Origin: Rhodococcus jostii RHA1
GTDB taxonomy: Bacteria > Actinomycetota > Actinomycetes > Mycobacteriales > Mycobacteriaceae
Assembly (NCBI RefSeq): GCF_000014565.1
Contig: NC_008268.1
Span: forward strand, 4,278,001 to 4,342,000
Reading direction: 5' to 3'
Length of the DNA stretch: 64,000 nt
Numbering within the stretch: position 1 is the stretch's first letter; each line of letters opens with the position of its first letter. The notes under the pieces are model-generated. The model did no database searches, was not told the DNA's origin, and was given only the letters and a program-made list of their open reading frames with translations. Shown here one piece after another: positions 63,565-64,000 of this stretch. A program made the translations under genes and the position numbers.

Positions 63565-64000
63565 ATGCGTCGCGAAGCATTGGCTGCCGTCGGTCTGGCA
63601 GTGTCACTGACCCTCATGGGGCCGGCGTTCACTGCTGTGGCCGATCCGGCGCCTGCTCCGGTCGCGCCTCCGGGAAGCGGCGTCGCGAGCGTCGACAAGA
63701 TCGTGCCGCTCACCGACACCCGTAGTGCCGTCTTCATCAATTCCCCCGCCATGGGCCGCGTCGTGCAGGTGCAGGTGCTGCACCCCGCCGGTGGCGGGTC
63801 GAGGCCGTCGCTGTACCTGCTCGACGGGGTCAGCGCGGGCGCCGAGTCGGACTTCCGGGAAAGCACCTGGACGCAGAAGACGGATGTGGTCCAGTTCTTC
63901 GCCGACAAGAAGGTCAACGTGGTGCTCCCGGTCGGTGGCACCGCCAGCTACTACACCGACTGGCAGCAGCCAGACCCCACGCTCGGTGTCAACAAGTGGG
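63565..64000 (+). CDS. Antigen-85-like mycolyltransferase (3' end beyond window)
   Basis: The first 145 residues of an exported alpha/beta-hydrolase that transfers mycolic acids to trehalose or arabinan. A Sec signal (MRREALAAVGLAVSLTLMGPAFTAVA) is followed by a Pro/Ala linker. The Ag85 N-terminal pattern follows: VQVQVLHPAGGGSRPSLYLLDGVSAGAESDFRESTWTQKTDVVQFFADKKVNVVLPVGGTASYYTDW. The catalytic Ser, Glu and His lie beyond the window edge. ATG 63565 follows AGAGGGA. Confidence 0.88.
   Translation, partial: MRREALAAVGLAVSLTLMGPAFTAVADPAPAPVAPPGSGVASVDKIVPLTDTRSAVFINSPAMGRVVQVQVLHPAGGGSRPSLYLLDGVSAGAESDFRESTWTQKTDVVQFFADKKVNVVLPVGGTASYYTDWQQPDPTLGVNKW

Overview
The window is high-GC actinobacterial DNA from a mycolic-acid-containing genus, most likely Rhodococcus (R. 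jostii/opacus type). The basis is the arabinogalactan genes (Emb, AftA, DprE1/DprE2, GlfT1, GlfT2, Wzm/Wzt), an MspA-type porin, an antigen-85-like mycolyltransferase, a proteasome activator (Bpa), mycothiol-type DinB proteins and an F420-type flavin-fold enzyme. Gene content resembles the M. tuberculosis Rv3777-Rv3808 wall region, but it is rearranged and split by other cassettes. All identifications are from reading the translated sequence; no search was run.

Layout. 1-6488 (-): two tandem EmbC-like arabinosyltransferases, the left one cut by the window edge. 6541-8339: an IS1182-like insertion sequence sitting exactly in the centre of a palindromic repeat, 52 bp before embC. 8343-9422: divergent small XRE regulator and methionine aminopeptidase. 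9430-12408: GT-C-like membrane protein, MspA porin, small membrane protein. 12521-16619 (-): dprE1-dprE2-aftA, with a gtrA gene divergent. 17317-20945: PIN-domain protein, HSL-type esterase, HtrA-like protease, F420-type enzyme.

21006-33597 is a complete L-rhamnose catabolic locus: LacI regulator; divergent ABC importer (ATPase, two permeases, lipoprotein), mutarotase, isomerase, an extra arabinose/fucose-isomerase-like protein, aldolase-dehydrogenase fusion and rhamnulokinase. Two matching LacI-type operator candidates lie in the divergent promoter region. 33612-34950 holds an enoyl-CoA hydratase behind a KstR-like motif and a START-like protein.

35008-42283 is a sugar-nucleotide region: rmlC, rmlA, divergent rmlB, a methyltransferase, a flippase-like membrane protein, an LpxA-like acyltransferase, and a DegT aminotransferase plus Gfo/Idh oxidoreductase. 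The last three resemble a GnnA/GnnB/LpxA set for making and acylating a 3-amino sugar, which is unexpected in a Gram-positive and is the best candidate here for an undescribed pathway.

42273-44852: TrxR-like flavoprotein with a divergent XRE-cupin regulator, and an SGNH lipoprotein. 44824-56245: YfhO-like membrane protein, a GT2, GlfT2, a GT-C protein, a TylF-like methyltransferase, RsgA, then GlfT1-Wzt-Wzm, the galactan initiation/export module. 56288-59923: Bpa, a cysteine-desulfurase-fold protein with no PLP lysine, quinone oxidoreductase, MarR. 59966-64000: tRNA-Ser(UGA), TfoX-like and VOC proteins, an ArsR/AHSA1 pair, a DinB-like protein and the start of a mycolyltransferase.

The wall genes build decaprenyl-phospho-arabinose (DprE1/2), start and extend arabinan (AftA, Emb), build galactan (GlfT1, GlfT2), flip it (Wzm/Wzt) and attach mycolates (mycolyltransferase). 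The rml genes supply the dTDP-rhamnose of the linker. No gap between genes exceeds 300 bp.
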